This document shows, in pieces, positions 18,913 through 28,547 of a stretch of 64,000 nt of DNA. The number at the start of each line of letters is the position of its first letter. Positions within the stretch are counted from its first letter, which is position 1. The DNA is from Deltaproteobacteria bacterium (lineage in GTDB: Bacteria; Desulfobacterota; Desulfobulbia; Desulfobulbales; Desulfurivibrionaceae). The translations under genes were made by a program, and so were the position numbers. The stretch is from contig DUZW01000004.1 of assembly GCA_013349295.1 (NCBI GenBank), forward strand, positions 62,001 through 126,000. The letters are read 5' to 3'. The notes beneath the pieces are model-generated. The model saw only the letters and a list, made by a program, of their open reading frames with translations. It searched no databases and was not told the DNA's origin.

Positions 18913-19758
18913 ATGATCAAGATCGCGGTGGTAGTGTTGAGTACGGTGTTGTTTCTCAAGGCGCAACATGCCCTATTGGGTGAGGCCGACCCGCTTTCCA
19001 TTCTGGAAGGGGTGGCCCTGGTGTTGCTCGGCCCGCTTTTTTCCGTGATGCTGTCCCATCCCCACGACGTCCTGCGCAGGCTTTGGCGGGAGATCCTTGC
19101 CTTGCGTCGCCATCAGGGAGGCAGCCAGGAGGGCGAGCTGCTCGGGCAGATACGTCGGCTGGCCAAGGTGTGGCAGGAATCCGGCCCCAAGGAATTGGAG
19201 GAGGCGAGCAAAAAGATCGCCAATCCTTTTTTGCGTAAAGGGGTGGACATGGTGATTGATGGCTATGCGCCGGATGACATTCGGCGCATCTTGGAGAAAA
19301 ACTATGACTTTTATCTTTCCAGGAAGGAGGCGTTGGCTGGAATCCTGAGCAGCCTTACCAGACTGCCGCAATCCTTCGGTTTTATTGGCACGGTGGTCGG
19401 CTTGATTAATGTGTTGGGGCACCTTAACGACAAGGCCAGCATAGGTCCCGGCGTGTCGGTGGCTCTCTTTTCCACCCTTTATGGGTTGCTTTTTGCCAAC
19501 TTTTTGTTCATGCCGCTCTATAAAAAGTATGCGGAGCGGGTTCGGGACGAGGTCAGCTCTTTCCCGCTCATCACTGAAGGGGTGCTGGGCTTGGCGAACA
19601 GGGAATCCTCCCGTCATCTCCACTACAAGCTCGAATCGTGCCTGGAAGATGGTGAAGCTCCCGAGGCTTCGGCGCCTGCACCGCAACCAAAAACAAGACG
19701 GCATCGGATTGCGCCGGCATCGTTTTCATTTGTCCGGGTGTTTTCCTTTTTGAGTTAA
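18913..19758 (+). CDS. MotA/TolQ/ExbB-type proton channel subunit (orphan)
   Basis: 281 residues from the ATG at 18913, chosen because AGGAGG lies six bases upstream; a reading from 18823 adds 30 residues without such a site. Two N-terminal hydrophobic segments, a cytoplasmic region with the MotA-like helix LRKGVDMVIDGY and RRILEKNYDFYLSRKEA, then LTRLPQSFGFIGTVVGLI and VSVALFSTLYGLLFANFLFMPL, the paired inner helices of MotA. The C-terminus is a proline/arginine-rich tail. It is followed after 12 bases by a MotB-like gene, so the pair probably forms a stator using ion flow. No flagellar genes are near. Confidence 0.85.
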   Translation: MIKIAVVVLSTVLFLKAQHALLGEADPLSILEGVALVLLGPLFSVMLSHPHDVLRRLWREILALRRHQGGSQEGELLGQIRRLAKVWQESGPKELEEASKKIANPFLRKGVDMVIDGYAPDDIRRILEKNYDFYLSRKEALAGILSSLTRLPQSFGFIGTVVGLINVLGHLNDKASIGPGVSVALFSTLYGLLFANFLFMPLYKKYAERVRDEVSSFPLITEGVLGLANRESSRHLHYKLESCLEDGEAPEASAPAPQPKTRRHRIAPASFSFVRVFSFLS

Positions 19759-19770
19759 TCGGAGGCGAGG

Positions 19771-20409
19771 ATGAAGGCATATGCAGGCAGGTTTCCCTTT
19801 CAGGAACCGGAGAATGATAGCAGCTTTTGGGGTATCATCGATGTGATGACCCTGATGTTGGTCTTCTTCATCGTCATGTACGTTCAGGAATCACCGAAAG
19901 TCGAGGAGGTTGCTAAAAGCCCGGCAGTGGCGGCGGTTGCCGTGCCCCGTCAGGGAGGATCTCCGGAGATTTCCCAGGCCGTACAGCGTCATTTGGCGGG
20001 CCTGCTCGGCAACGGATTTTATGTTTCCTCCGCCGGACAGGGTCTTACCCTGGTGCTGGAGGAGCAACTTTCGTTCGGCAGCGGGCAGGCCATGTTGGCC
20101 ACCGATGCCGTGGCGATTCTTGATCGGGTTGCGGGTCTGATTCTGGAAGAAAATGGTTACGATGTGGTGATCTCCGGTCACACCGATGATATCCCTATTA
20201 ATAATGATTTTTTCTCTTCAAATTGGCATTTGTCCGCAGCCCGGGCAGTGTCGGTGGCGGAATATCTCATCAGGTGTGGTGTTGCCCCGGAACGGCTGAC
20301 AACTCAAGGATTTGCGGAATTCAGGCCAATGTTTTCGGGGGATACATCGCGGAATCGAGCGAAGAACAGACGAGTTGAAATTACGCTGTTGAAAAAGGAT
20401 GTCCTCTAG
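19771..20409 (+). CDS. MotB-like protein with OmpA-type peptidoglycan-binding domain
   Basis: 212 residues behind GGAGGCGAGG. One membrane helix near 19-38 contains the MotB signature IDVMTLMLVFFIVM; D24 is in the place of the proton-binding Asp32 of E. coli MotB. A short linker (about 40-65) leads to an OmpA/MotB C-terminal domain with ISGHTDDIPI, NWHLSAARAVSVAEYL and NRAKNRRVEI. Shorter than flagellar MotB (about 300), mainly in the linker. Co-transcribed with the MotA-like gene; no chemotaxis or flagellar cluster is adjacent, so it may drive flagella encoded elsewhere or another envelope machine. Confidence 0.87.
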   Translation: MKAYAGRFPFQEPENDSSFWGIIDVMTLMLVFFIVMYVQESPKVEEVAKSPAVAAVAVPRQGGSPEISQAVQRHLAGLLGNGFYVSSAGQGLTLVLEEQLSFGSGQAMLATDAVAILDRVAGLILEENGYDVVISGHTDDIPINNDFFSSNWHLSAARAVSVAEYLIRCGVAPERLTTQGFAEFRPMFSGDTSRNRAKNRRVEITLLKKDVL

Positions 20410-20459
20410 GACTGTGCCGTTGGTATATGGCTTTTTTAAAGTTTGTACTCAGGAAGAAG

Positions 20460-21968
20460 CTAACCCCCGGCGCAGCCGGTGAGGGCGGATAACTTTTTGC
20501 GCATGGTCAAGGCCTTTCCCTTTTTTCCCAGAACGGAATACAGTCTTGCAAGCAGTTCAAATCCCCACGGGTTTTCCGGCTGTTCCTTGGTAAGGTTCAG
20601 GAGAATCTGTTCAGCCTGCAATTTTTCCCCATGCGCCAGAAGATAAAAATGGCGAGCGACGGTCCGAACCGGATTCGGCGTCTTGCCAGGAGCAACCTCT
20701 TCCCGGCGGAAACCTTCCCTTTCATGCAGTCCCGCCAGTGCCTGTTGGTATTTCTTTTTCCATTTCCGCGCCGAGGAAGGGGAATAAAAAAGCACCTCGC
20801 CTTTGCTGAAAAAACAGTCCGGATCCATCCCCTGGGCAAGCCCGGTGCCCGGATACAGGACAAGGGGGGAAGCCACTGCATCGAGCAGCCCTGAATGTTG
20901 GATGAAATTGAGGGTTTCCGCGCCCTCGGTCTCGGTCTCGTTCATGCCGTAAATGAAATAGCCAAAAGGCCGGATGGCCTGACGGCGTAAGATGTTGATT
21001 GCCTTGGCGGTCTGGTCGGGCGAGCCCTGTTTGTTGAGCATCCCCGCCAGTCGGGACGGGATGGCCTCGATCCCCATCTGGAGCTGATCGCAGCCTGCTT
21101 CGGCCAGGGTGCGGGCTAGATCGTCGTCAAGCAGGTGGGGAGAGCCTTGGGCGTTCCAGAGGTAGTGGAGACCGCTTTGCCTGAGGGCGGCCGTGAACTT
21201 CCGCACATGTGTCCGGTTGACCAGGAAATTTTCGTCCCGCAGGCTGAAATAGATGGCTCCCGTTGCGGCGCGCAGGTCGATGAGGTAGCTCAGCAGCAGA
21301 TCCACCGAGTGGTGGCGGACCCGGTTTTGCCATAGCACCGTAGAGGAGCAGAAGGTGCAGCGGAAGGGACACCCCCGTGAGGAGATGAGCACGGCGAAAT
21401 TTTCCGGCTGGACCCCATGGCAATGGGGTATCACTTCGGAGGGCAGAAAGAAGCAGCGATCGATATCCGCCAGCAGCTTGCGGGGATTCTCGCTGATTCC
21501 TGTCGAGGTGCGGTAAAGCGCGCCGTGTACTGCGGAAAGCGGGATTTTTTGCAAGAAAAAGGAGTCGAGCAGGGCCACGGCAGCCTCTTCCCCCTCGCCG
21601 AGGATCAGGAAATCGATCTCCGGCACCTGTTCCAGGATGGCGGGGCCGAGCACGGAAAGCGGTCCGCCCAAGGCGACCATGGTGCGTTGGGACTGTTTTT
21701 TGATGGTCCGCGCCAGGGTGTATGCCTCATGGTGGCAGCCGAAGAAGGCCGAGATGAGAAAGGCATCGGCGCCGGTGTTTCGTATGGCCTCGGCAAGTCC
21801 GGTGCGGGGGGTGGCGGAGAGATTGTGCAGGCCTGCATCATAGCCCGCGCTGCGCAGGCTTTTTAAGACATTGAAAAGGCCGATCGGCACAAAGGAGGAA
21901 AAATCATCCCGTCCTTCGTGCTGCGGCCCCCGATAGAGCAGGGCGACCCGGATCCGTTGTCGTTGCAT
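20460..21968 (-). CDS. B12-binding-domain radical SAM protein with C-terminal TPR-like tail
   Basis: 502 residues. The N-terminal 150 residues have the Rossmann pattern of a B12-binding domain (VALGGPLSVLGP, IDFLILGEGEEA). The radical SAM core carries RGCPFRCTFCSS (C-x3-C-x2-C) and continues with FSLRDENFLVN and LQMGIEAIPSRL. After about residue 430 a pair of TPR-like helices follows (AEQILLNLTKEQPENPWGFELLARLYSVLGKKGKAL, seen as A-x-ILLNL and ELLARLY). Such proteins include methyltransferases and ring-forming enzymes, and the substrate cannot be deduced. Monocistronic; convergent with the MotB-like gene. Confidence 0.88.
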   Translation of the reverse strand: MQRQRIRVALLYRGPQHEGRDDFSSFVPIGLFNVLKSLRSAGYDAGLHNLSATPRTGLAEAIRNTGADAFLISAFFGCHHEAYTLARTIKKQSQRTMVALGGPLSVLGPAILEQVPEIDFLILGEGEEAAVALLDSFFLQKIPLSAVHGALYRTSTGISENPRKLLADIDRCFFLPSEVIPHCHGVQPENFAVLISSRGCPFRCTFCSSTVLWQNRVRHHSVDLLLSYLIDLRAATGAIYFSLRDENFLVNRTHVRKFTAALRQSGLHYLWNAQGSPHLLDDDLARTLAEAGCDQLQMGIEAIPSRLAGMLNKQGSPDQTAKAINILRRQAIRPFGYFIYGMNETETEGAETLNFIQHSGLLDAVASPLVLYPGTGLAQGMDPDCFFSKGEVLFYSPSSARKWKKKYQQALAGLHEREGFRREEVAPGKTPNPVRTVARHFYLLAHGEKLQAEQILLNLTKEQPENPWGFELLARLYSVLGKKGKALTMRKKLSALTGCAGG

Positions 21969-22149
21969 GGGATGGCGCTCCCTGGAAATGTATCGTCCGT
22001 GAGAGGGGGGAATGGCCGGAACTTCCCTTGATCCTTTGTTATTTTTATCTCCTTAGCCGGCAGCTTGCGCAACTCTACCCGCCACGCCGATCGTGGTCGA
22101 GCAAAAAAATCACCTTTGATAATCCGTCATAATCCATGTGCGATTCCGC

Positions 22150-22179
22150 TTGACAGGGTTTGTTCTTCTGCGGTGTAAT
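22150..22179 (+). promoter_or_regulatory. Candidate sigma-70 promoter of the OFA transporter gene
   Basis: TTGACA (22150-22155) and TGTAAT (22174-22179) with an 18-base spacer, about 160 bases before the transporter ATG. The 370-base gap 21969-22338 holds no other recognisable feature. Confidence 0.45.
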
Positions 22180-22338
22180 CTAAAAGATGATGGGACGGCC
22201 ATGGGCTTTTCCATCATCCTGTTTTCGGCGGCCTTGTCCAAAAAAAAAATCACGGCCGTCGGGGCCACGCAGCCGGGATTTCGCAGCGTTGCATCGTCCC
22301 GGCTTCCTAGCGCATCGTACAGAACGGGGGGTACAGCC

Positions 22339-23652
22339 ATGACAGAGAAGGTGGTGGACAGGGGGGTTGCCGTTACCATGGCGGGGACCGGTATCAATCT
22401 GGCGTTGGGAGTCCTCTACGCCTGGAGTATTTTCAAGGGCGCCATCAAGCAGTCCATTGATGCCGGCGGTCCTGACTCCTTTGCCTGGGATCCCGCCAAC
22501 CTCAACGATCCCTATGCGGTGTGTTGTCTGGTTTTTGCCTGCAGCATGTTCTTTGCCGGTCGCTGTCAGGACAAGTACGGCCCACGCCTGACCGCCATTA
22601 TCGGCGGGCTGCTGGTCGGGGCCGGTTTTGTGCTCGCCTCCACCAGCACGTCTTATGGCATGTGGATCATCAGCTTCGGGGTGCTGGCCGGAATGGGCAT
22701 CGCCTTTGGCTATTCCTCCGCCACCCCGCCGGCCCTCAAGTGGTTCCCTCCCAACAAAACAGGCCTCATCGCCGGCATCGTGGTTTCCGGCTTCGGCCTG
22801 GCCTCGGTGTACATTGCCCCCACGGCCCAGTATCTGCTGGCTAGTTGGGGCCTCTCCCGCACCATGTTTTTCTTCGGCATCGGGTTCATGGTGGTGGTCA
22901 GCCTTTTGGCCCTTCTGCTGATTAATCCGCCGGAGGGTTTCAAGCCCAAGGGGTTTGTGGATCGTCGCGGCAGCACCAACCGGCACCGCGACAGCCGCGA
23001 CCTCTTTGAGGAAGTAGATTTCACCCCATCGCAGATTCTCAGGAGCCTCGCCTTCTGGCGGGTCTGGCTGCTCTACTTTATCGGCGCGGGCAGCGGCCTG
23101 ATGGTGATAGGCAGCGTGGCCGGCATGGCCAAGAGCAGTTTGGGCGCCAACGCCTTTCTGGTGGTGGCCATCCTGGCGGTGGGCAACGCCGCCGGTCGGG
23201 TGGTGGCGGGGATGCTGGCCGACAAGTTGGGCCGTTGCCGTACCATGGCCGGGATGTTCGGGTTGCAGGCGCTGATGATGTTCTGGGCCATCCCCATCAT
23301 CAGCACTGCCCACCCCAACGCTTTGATGCTGGTGGGTGTGGCTACCATGATCGGCTTCAACTACGGCGCCAACCTGTCGATCTTCCCCACCATCACCAAG
23401 GATCTTTGGGGGATGAAGCACTTCGGGGTCAACTACGGGACCCTGTTTACCGCCTGGGGTTTAGGGGGCTTCGTGATGAGCAAACTCTCCCAGGCCCTCA
23501 ATGCCGGCTCCGGCAGTTTTGCCAGCTCGTTCGCCACCGCCGGCGTCCTGTTGCTGCTGGGTCTCTGTGTGGTTATCTTCACGCGGGATCAGAAAGAAAC
23601 GTTGCGGCAAGCTGTGGGCAAGGAGCTGCGCGCCCCGGGGGTGCGGGCATGA
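22339..23652 (+). CDS. OFA-family MFS transporter (oxalate/formate antiporter-like)
   Basis: 437 residues from the ATG at 22339; an open frame extends 67 codons upstream but lacks membrane-protein character. Twelve hydrophobic segments, with AGTGINLALGVLYAWSIFKGA (landmark NLALGVLYAWSIF) in TM1, the MFS loop GRCQDKYGPRLT between TM2 and TM3, and FNYGANLSIFPTITKDLWGMKHFGVNYG (landmark YGANLSIFPT) in the second half. These match the oxalate/formate antiporter family, which exchanges small carboxylates. The actual substrate may be formate, oxalate, acetate or another monocarboxylate. Confidence 0.9.
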   Translation: MTEKVVDRGVAVTMAGTGINLALGVLYAWSIFKGAIKQSIDAGGPDSFAWDPANLNDPYAVCCLVFACSMFFAGRCQDKYGPRLTAIIGGLLVGAGFVLASTSTSYGMWIISFGVLAGMGIAFGYSSATPPALKWFPPNKTGLIAGIVVSGFGLASVYIAPTAQYLLASWGLSRTMFFFGIGFMVVVSLLALLLINPPEGFKPKGFVDRRGSTNRHRDSRDLFEEVDFTPSQILRSLAFWRVWLLYFIGAGSGLMVIGSVAGMAKSSLGANAFLVVAILAVGNAAGRVVAGMLADKLGRCRTMAGMFGLQALMMFWAIPIISTAHPNALMLVGVATMIGFNYGANLSIFPTITKDLWGMKHFGVNYGTLFTAWGLGGFVMSKLSQALNAGSGSFASSFATAGVLLLLGLCVVIFTRDQKETLRQAVGKELRAPGVRA

Positions 23653-23731
23653 GTTGTTGACGATTGGGCGTGATTCCCTCCCTGTTTTTCGGGCGGCCCA
23701 TGTCGCTGCTGAGCCGCCATCCAGAGTTGCA

Positions 23732-23760
23732 TTGTTTAATCAGGGTTTGTAGAGTAATAA
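23732..23760 (+). promoter_or_regulatory. Candidate promoter of the hybrid kinase, next to a G10 tract
   Basis: TTGTTT (23732-23737) and TAATAA (23755-23760) are 17 bases apart. Transcription would begin near 23767, just before the run of ten G at 23770-23779. Confidence 0.35.
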
Positions 23761-23769
23761 AACTTGTAA

Positions 23770-23779
23770 GGGGGGGGGG
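23770..23779 (+). repeat. Homopolymer G10 in the leader of the hybrid kinase gene
   Basis: Ten consecutive G, followed by CCC, 34 bases before the ATG at 23814 and 22 bases before its AAGGA site. Length changes here would alter spacing of the leader, not the reading frame. Confidence 0.95.
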
Positions 23780-23813
23780 CCCTGAACCAGATCGATAATC
23801 GAAGGACCCTGGC

Positions 23814-26800
23814 ATGCCCATAATGGATCGCACCCTTTTTGCTCTGTCGTTACGGCGCATTGTTGCGGCGTTTTTTCTTGTCGTCATCATCTCTCTACAG
23901 ATATTCAGCGTTTATCTCTCCGATAATCTGGGGAAATTTCACAAAAAACAGCTCAGCTACCTCAGCACTATCCGGACCAGCGCCACCTCGGCCCACCTTG
24001 TCCTGGAACAAATCCTCGCGGGAGACAGCGAGGAAGATCCCGAAGTGGTTGAGGAACGGTTGACTTGGGCCATCGAACAGGCCCGCCTGTTGCCCATGTC
24101 CTGCAGGGAGGCTTCCCTGATTCCGCATCATTATCCACTGGAATTGGAGGGGATGGTTCACAAGGTCATAGCGCAGCTTGAGTCTTTACGCCTGTTGAGC
24201 CGCCAACGGTTGCGGGTGTCTGTGGATCGTGCGACCCAAAATATCCTGACCGTGCAGTACGACGATACCTTCAGCGAACTGATCGACACCACCAACGGTC
24301 TTGAGCCCGCTTTATGGGGGGCTCGGGATCAGGACAAGGCTTTTCTTTTTAAAATTGATGTGAGCATGGTCATGATAAGTGTGGCCTTGGCCCTGCTCAT
24401 CGTGCTGGCTTTTCATCGTTATGATCTGGCGCGGAAACGTGCCATCGAAACCATCTCCGAAAAAAAAGAACGAGAACAGTTCATTTCCCAGTTTAGCCGC
24501 TTCTGCCGGGATACCGCTGCCATGGAGCCGGTGTACGAGATGGTCTCTTCCTGGCTTGCGCAACATTTGAGGGTTAACCGGGGCTCTGTATGGATGTTCC
24601 AGAACGAGGGAGCCAGTTTGCTCTGCTGTTGCCTCTATGAGTTGGACGGCAATCGGTTTTCGCGGGGACAGGTTCTTTTGCGTGATGAGTTGCCGCAGTA
24701 TTTCGAGACCATTCAAAAAGGTGAAGCCCTTATCGTCACGGAGGGTGTCCAGACCTGTTCCGGCCTTGAAAAATTCGCGGCAGTCTATCTCAAACCGCTT
24801 GATATTCGCTCCTATCTTAATTTTCCCATCAAGCGAGAAGGAAATACCGTCGGTCTCCTTGCTCTGTCGGTACAGGACAAGACCCGGGAATGGAGCGAAG
24901 AGGAGGCCAATCTCTGCAATATCATTGCCGACCAGCTCTCCATCGCCTTTAGCCGGATTGAGGAAAGGGAGCTGCGGGAAAAGACGCAGATCGATCATGC
25001 GATCCGGCTTGAAGAGGAAGTGCGGGAGCGAACCAGGGAGCTGGAGGGGGCTAACAGAACCCTGAAGGAAAATGAGGCGCGCCTGCAGCTTACCTTCAAC
25101 AAGGCGCCGTTCGGCGCCCTGTTGGTGGACTTGGAAAAAAATATCCTCAATGCCAATGAGGAGTTCTGCCGGATGATCGGCTACACCCCAGAGGAGCTGG
25201 TTTCCCGTCCCTTTGCCGACCTCATTCACCCTGACTACCGGGAGTCCTGCCTCGGAAACCTGGATCAAATCCTGGGGGGCGACTTGAAGGTGTCCGGTGC
25301 GGATAAAAAGTATCTTTGCAAGGATGGTGAGCTTGTCTGGGGCAGGACAACCATCCGTCTGGTCAGGGACGAAAACGGTGAGCCCTTTTATTTTCTGCCC
25401 ACGGTGGAGGATGTCAGCGAACGAAAGCTCTACGAGGAGCAACTCAAACGACTTTATAAGGCCATTGAGCAGAGCCCCCTTTCCATAGTGATCACCGATC
25501 CCCATGGCAACATAGAGTATGCCAACCCCTTCTTCTGCGCGGTTACCGGTTACGCGCTGGGCGAGGTGATCGGTAAAAAACCCAGCGCCCTCAAGTCGGG
25601 GGTGCACGATGCGGCGTTCTACCGCAATATGTGGCAGACTATTTCCGCCGGAAAAATCTGGCAGGGCGAGGTGTGCAACCGCAAGAAGGACGGTACCCTC
25701 TTCTGGGAGCATGCCACCATCTCTCCGGTCACCGATAACCACGGTAAGGTGGTCAGCTACATCGCGGTCAAGGAAGACATCAGCGAACGGAAGCAATTGA
25801 CCGATACCTTGCAGGAGCACACCGAGATACTGGCCAGTATCGCCGCCGCCGCCCTGAGCGCCATTATCATGATGGACAGCGATGGCCGCATCACCTTCTG
25901 GAACAAGGCGGCGGAACAGATCTTCGGCTGGAGCCGTGAGGAAGCGCTGGGCCAGGACCTGCATCGGCTGATTGCCCCGGTTTCCTGCCAAGAAAGATTT
26001 TTGGCAAACTTTGGGCGATTCCGCGAAAGCGGTGAGGGCGCCATAATCGGCAATCGGGTGGAGGTGTCAGCTCTTCGCAAGGAGGGGGCCGAATTTCCGG
26101 TGGAAATCTCCCTCTCGGCCTTTCAGGTCAAAGGGCAATGGCATGCTGTCGGCTTGGTCAACGACATCACCGACAGAAAAGAGGCGGAAGAGTCCATTCT
26201 CCTGGCACGGGATGCCGCGGAAGAAGCAAATCGGGCCAAGAGCGATTTCCTGGCCCGTATGAGCCATGAGATCAGAACGCCCATGAACGCCATCATCGGC
26301 CTCAGTCTGCTTGGTTTGGAGATGGAGCTCTCGCCCAAGGTGCGGGACTATCTCGACAAGATCTCCACCTCCGGGAAGAATCTTCTGTACATCATCAACG
26401 ATATTCTGGATTTTTCCAAGATCGAGGCGCAGAAACTGGAGATAGAGCCGCATCCCTTCTCCTTGGAAAGGGTGTTGGACGATCTTGCCGGACTCACCAC
26501 ATTCAAGGCCCAGGAAAAGGGGTTGGAATTTCTCTTCGATGTTGCCGCCGATGTGCCGGATCGTCTCATCGGCGACTCGGTGCGGCTGGGACAGGTGCTG
26601 CTCAACCTGACCAGCAACGCCATCAAGTTCACTGAACAGGGTGAGGTCGTGTTGGAGATCTCCGTTGCGGAGCGTACCGCAAATCGGTTGGTGTTGCGAT
26701 TTTCCATTCGGGATACCGGCATGGGGCTCACCGAGGAACAGCTTGCCAAGCTCTTTGCCCCCTTCAGTCAGGCGGACGGCTCCATCAGCAGGACCCACGG

Positions 26801-28451
26801 TGGCACCGGCCTGGGGCTGGCCATCAGCAAACGGTTGGTCGAGCTGATGGGGGGGGCGTTTCAGGTGGAAAGCACGCCGGGCCTGGGCAGTACCTTTTTC
26901 TTCACCGCAGTCCTCAACGAAGCGCAGGCGCCGGCAACACAGCTCTTTCCCCAGCCGGACCTGCGAAAATTACGGGTGCTGGTGGTGGAAGACAATCCCA
27001 CCACCCGCGCCATCCTGCAAGGTGCGTTGGAATCGTTCTCCTTTGAGGTGGAGGCGGTTGCCAGCGGCGAGGAATGTTTGGAGATTGTACGCCGGAGAGG
27101 GGCTGAAAATCCGTTCGACCTTCTGCTTCTCGATTATCGCCTGCCGGGCTTGAACGGCGCGTCCGTGGCCCGGGCAGTGCGGGAAGGGCTTTACGGTATC
27201 GGTCAGCCAAAAATTATGATGCTCACCTCAACCAGGATCGAGGAGGTCATCGGCCCTTGTCTTGAGGCGGGCTGCGACAAGGTGCTTTCCAAACCGGTGA
27301 GCCGGTCCGGGTTGTTTGAGGCAATTATGGAGATGTACGACTCCGGACAAGGCAAGGATGTCGCCATGGTTGAGGGGGCGGAACGCGATACTCTCGGGCA
27401 TCAGGTGAAAGGGGCGCGGATTCTTTTGGTCGAGGACAACGAGATCAACCAGCAGGTGGCCCGGGAGATCTTGGAGCGGGCAGGTGTTGTGGTGGAGATC
27501 GCCGACAACGGAGAAACAGCGTTGGCCATGGTGCAGGAGAACGTTTACGATCTGGTCCTCATGGACATTCAGATGCCTGGCATGGACGGGCTTGAGGCCA
27601 CCAGACGCATCAGGGCCAGTGAGGTGGAACGAGTAAGCACCCTGCCCATAGTGGCCATGACTGCCAATGCCATCAAGGGTGATGAAGCGCTCAGTCTTGC
27701 AGCCGGGATGAACGCCCATATCACCAAGCCCATTGAGCCGAAAACACTTTTCGCCACCCTGGCCAAATGGCTTACCGCCAAGGAAGCTCCGGAGCGGATC
27801 GTTCAGCCGCCTGGTGAGATGCCTGTCGTGGATGAACCGCTGCCGCGGAAAATCCCCGGCCTTGATCTGGTGCTCGGTTTGGAACGCATCGGCGATGCGC
27901 ATCTCTACAGGAAGGTCCTGCTCCTGTTTGTCGAAAAATATGCGAGCATGGATGAGTCGATCGGTACGCTCCTTGCGCAACAGCAATGGGAGGAGGCCGG
28001 GCGGGCGCTCCATACCCTGAAGGGGGTGGTGGGGACCATCTGCGCCCAGGAACTCTTCGGCCTCACGCTGGAGCTGGAAAAAGCCTGCCGGGCACAACAG
28101 GTACCCCCCGAGCTGCTGGCCGCTTTCAAGGGAAGTCATGCTGCCCTTGTTCAGGCATTACAAAGACTTCTGCCGCCCGCGTCACAGCCCCCGGCGGCAG
28201 AAATGTCGGATGTCGCCATTGATCCGGCCCGATTGCGTGATCTCTTGAAGGCCATGTTGCCCGATCTCCAGGGCCATCGACCGGTTCAGTGCGCCGAGCA
28301 TGTTGCAAAGATCAGCACAATCAAGTGGCCTGCGGATTTGCGGCTTGAGAAAAATGACCTGATCAGGGCTGTTGGAAGTTATCAGTTCAGGCAGGGAATG
28401 GGGATTGTGGAACGGGTCCTCGCCGCCCTTGAAGGTGAGGATACGGAATGA
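23814..28451 (+). CDS. Hybrid sensor histidine kinase (GAF, three PAS, HisKA, HATPase, two REC, HPt)
   Basis: 1545 residues; the ATG at 23814 has AAGGA seven bases upstream. Order: TM1 (about 14-36), an extracytoplasmic stretch to about 180, TM2 (182-201), GAF (226-383), coiled coil, PAS domains near 423-540, 543-663 and 664-788, HisKA with H818 (FLARMSHEIRTPMN), HATPase (about 916-1036; DTGMGL and GGTGLGLAIS), REC1 with D1107 (LLLLDYRLPG), REC2 with D1251 (VLMDIQMPGMDG) and an HPt domain with H1400 (ALHTLKGVVG). All four phosphotransfer sites are intact. No dedicated DNA-binding regulator is adjacent; the convergent CheY at 28548 is the only partner nearby. Signal unknown. Confidence 0.95.
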   Translation: MPIMDRTLFALSLRRIVAAFFLVVIISLQIFSVYLSDNLGKFHKKQLSYLSTIRTSATSAHLVLEQILAGDSEEDPEVVEERLTWAIEQARLLPMSCREASLIPHHYPLELEGMVHKVIAQLESLRLLSRQRLRVSVDRATQNILTVQYDDTFSELIDTTNGLEPALWGARDQDKAFLFKIDVSMVMISVALALLIVLAFHRYDLARKRAIETISEKKEREQFISQFSRFCRDTAAMEPVYEMVSSWLAQHLRVNRGSVWMFQNEGASLLCCCLYELDGNRFSRGQVLLRDELPQYFETIQKGEALIVTEGVQTCSGLEKFAAVYLKPLDIRSYLNFPIKREGNTVGLLALSVQDKTREWSEEEANLCNIIADQLSIAFSRIEERELREKTQIDHAIRLEEEVRERTRELEGANRTLKENEARLQLTFNKAPFGALLVDLEKNILNANEEFCRMIGYTPEELVSRPFADLIHPDYRESCLGNLDQILGGDLKVSGADKKYLCKDGELVWGRTTIRLVRDENGEPFYFLPTVEDVSERKLYEEQLKRLYKAIEQSPLSIVITDPHGNIEYANPFFCAVTGYALGEVIGKKPSALKSGVHDAAFYRNMWQTISAGKIWQGEVCNRKKDGTLFWEHATISPVTDNHGKVVSYIAVKEDISERKQLTDTLQEHTEILASIAAAALSAIIMMDSDGRITFWNKAAEQIFGWSREEALGQDLHRLIAPVSCQERFLANFGRFRESGEGAIIGNRVEVSALRKEGAEFPVEISLSAFQVKGQWHAVGLVNDITDRKEAEESILLARDAAEEANRAKSDFLARMSHEIRTPMNAIIGLSLLGLEMELSPKVRDYLDKISTSGKNLLYIINDILDFSKIEAQKLEIEPHPFSLERVLDDLAGLTTFKAQEKGLEFLFDVAADVPDRLIGDSVRLGQVLLNLTSNAIKFTEQGEVVLEISVAERTANRLVLRFSIRDTGMGLTEEQLAKLFAPFSQADGSISRTHGGTGLGLAISKRLVELMGGAFQVESTPGLGSTFFFTAVLNEAQAPATQLFPQPDLRKLRVLVVEDNPTTRAILQGALESFSFEVEAVASGEECLEIVRRRGAENPFDLLLLDYRLPGLNGASVARAVREGLYGIGQPKIMMLTSTRIEEVIGPCLEAGCDKVLSKPVSRSGLFEAIMEMYDSGQGKDVAMVEGAERDTLGHQVKGARILLVEDNEINQQVAREILERAGVVVEIADNGETALAMVQENVYDLVLMDIQMPGMDGLEATRRIRASEVERVSTLPIVAMTANAIKGDEALSLAAGMNAHITKPIEPKTLFATLAKWLTAKEAPERIVQPPGEMPVVDEPLPRKIPGLDLVLGLERIGDAHLYRKVLLLFVEKYASMDESIGTLLAQQQWEEAGRALHTLKGVVGTICAQELFGLTLELEKACRAQQVPPELLAAFKGSHAALVQALQRLLPPASQPPAAEMSDVAIDPARLRDLLKAMLPDLQGHRPVQCAEHVAKISTIKWPADLRLEKNDLIRAVGSYQFRQGMGIVERVLAALEGEDTE

Positions 28452-28547
28452 AAGAGCCTTCCCGCCGCCAGGGTGCTGTCGGCTGATGACACGAGGAAGA
28501 TAGTCTTATAGTCTTGCGGTGTGTCGAACCTGAAGAGGGGTGCCGGC

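Noticed and set aside
18597-19001. 134-codon minus-strand frame between mltG and the MotA-like gene
   Set aside because: Overlaps the ends of two supported genes on the opposite strand and has no ribosome site or family signature.
24312-25991. 559-codon minus-strand frame opposite the hybrid kinase
   Set aside because: The plus strand has GAF and PAS domains in order; this frame has no support.
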